Assembly: GCA_018873245.2 (NCBI GenBank)
Contig: JAEMBT020000008.1
Location: 14,805,172 to 14,869,171 of the forward strand
DNA: 64,000 bases
Direction of reading: 5' to 3'
Source of the DNA: Archegozetes longisetosus
Taxonomy: Eukaryota; Arthropoda; Arachnida; Sarcoptiformes; Trhypochthoniidae
Part shown: positions 63,991-64,000 of the stretch, in pieces
Numbering within the stretch: the stretch's first letter is position 1
Layout: each line of letters begins with the position of its first letter
The notes under the pieces: generated by a model
The model's database searches: none
What the model was told of the DNA's origin: nothing
The model's input: the letters and a program-made list of their open reading frames with translations, nothing else
Program-made: the position numbers and the translations under genes

Positions 63991-64000
63991 AACACCACTG

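Overview
This is nuclear DNA from a small-genome animal, most likely an arthropod and possibly an acariform mite. The reasons are very AT-rich intergenic DNA, multi-exon genes with GT-AG introns mostly 56-82 bp long, strictly animal genes (calpain-15/small optic lobes, a PDGF/VEGF-type factor, TENT5, N4BP2) and no operons. The taxon is an inference. All gene calls come from reading conserved motifs and joining exons by hand so that splice sites and reading phase agree.

Layout. The first 39 kb is gene-dense: calpain-15/SOL (+, 28-5247); SDA1 ribosome-biogenesis factor (-, 5385-7728); medium-chain acyl-CoA dehydrogenase (+, 9381-10734); an ATP10-class lipid flippase (-, 11983-19190, first exon not found); a COMMD8-like gene (+, 20130-20992); FRG1 (+, 21457-22424); a DCUN1D4/5-like neddylation factor (-, 22652-23825); N4BP2 (+, 25612-31552); a secreted PDGF/VEGF-like factor (-, 31936-33403); cyclophilin-40/PPID (-, 33766-35415); and GDAP2 (+, 37112-38788). 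Neighbours are mostly convergent or divergent pairs. Their functions are unrelated housekeeping roles, so the order implies no shared pathway.

From 38.8 kb to 55.2 kb there is no recognisable gene. This desert leads into an intronless TENT5/FAM46 poly(A) polymerase gene (+, 55207-56751). The last 7.2 kb holds long CT microsatellites and two 11-bp satellite blocks, with no gene.

Points worth attention: three otherwise intact genes (COMMD8-like, N4BP2, PPID) each lack exactly one base in coding sequence, which suggests residual assembly indels; calpain-15 has eight RanBP2-type zinc fingers; the PDGF/VEGF-like protein lacks both cysteines normally used for the covalent dimer; N4BP2 carries three CUE-like modules; and dinucleotide repeats around TENT5 are purine-rich on the + strand upstream and pyrimidine-rich downstream. 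I found no mobile element, CRISPR array, viral insertion or convincing RNA gene.
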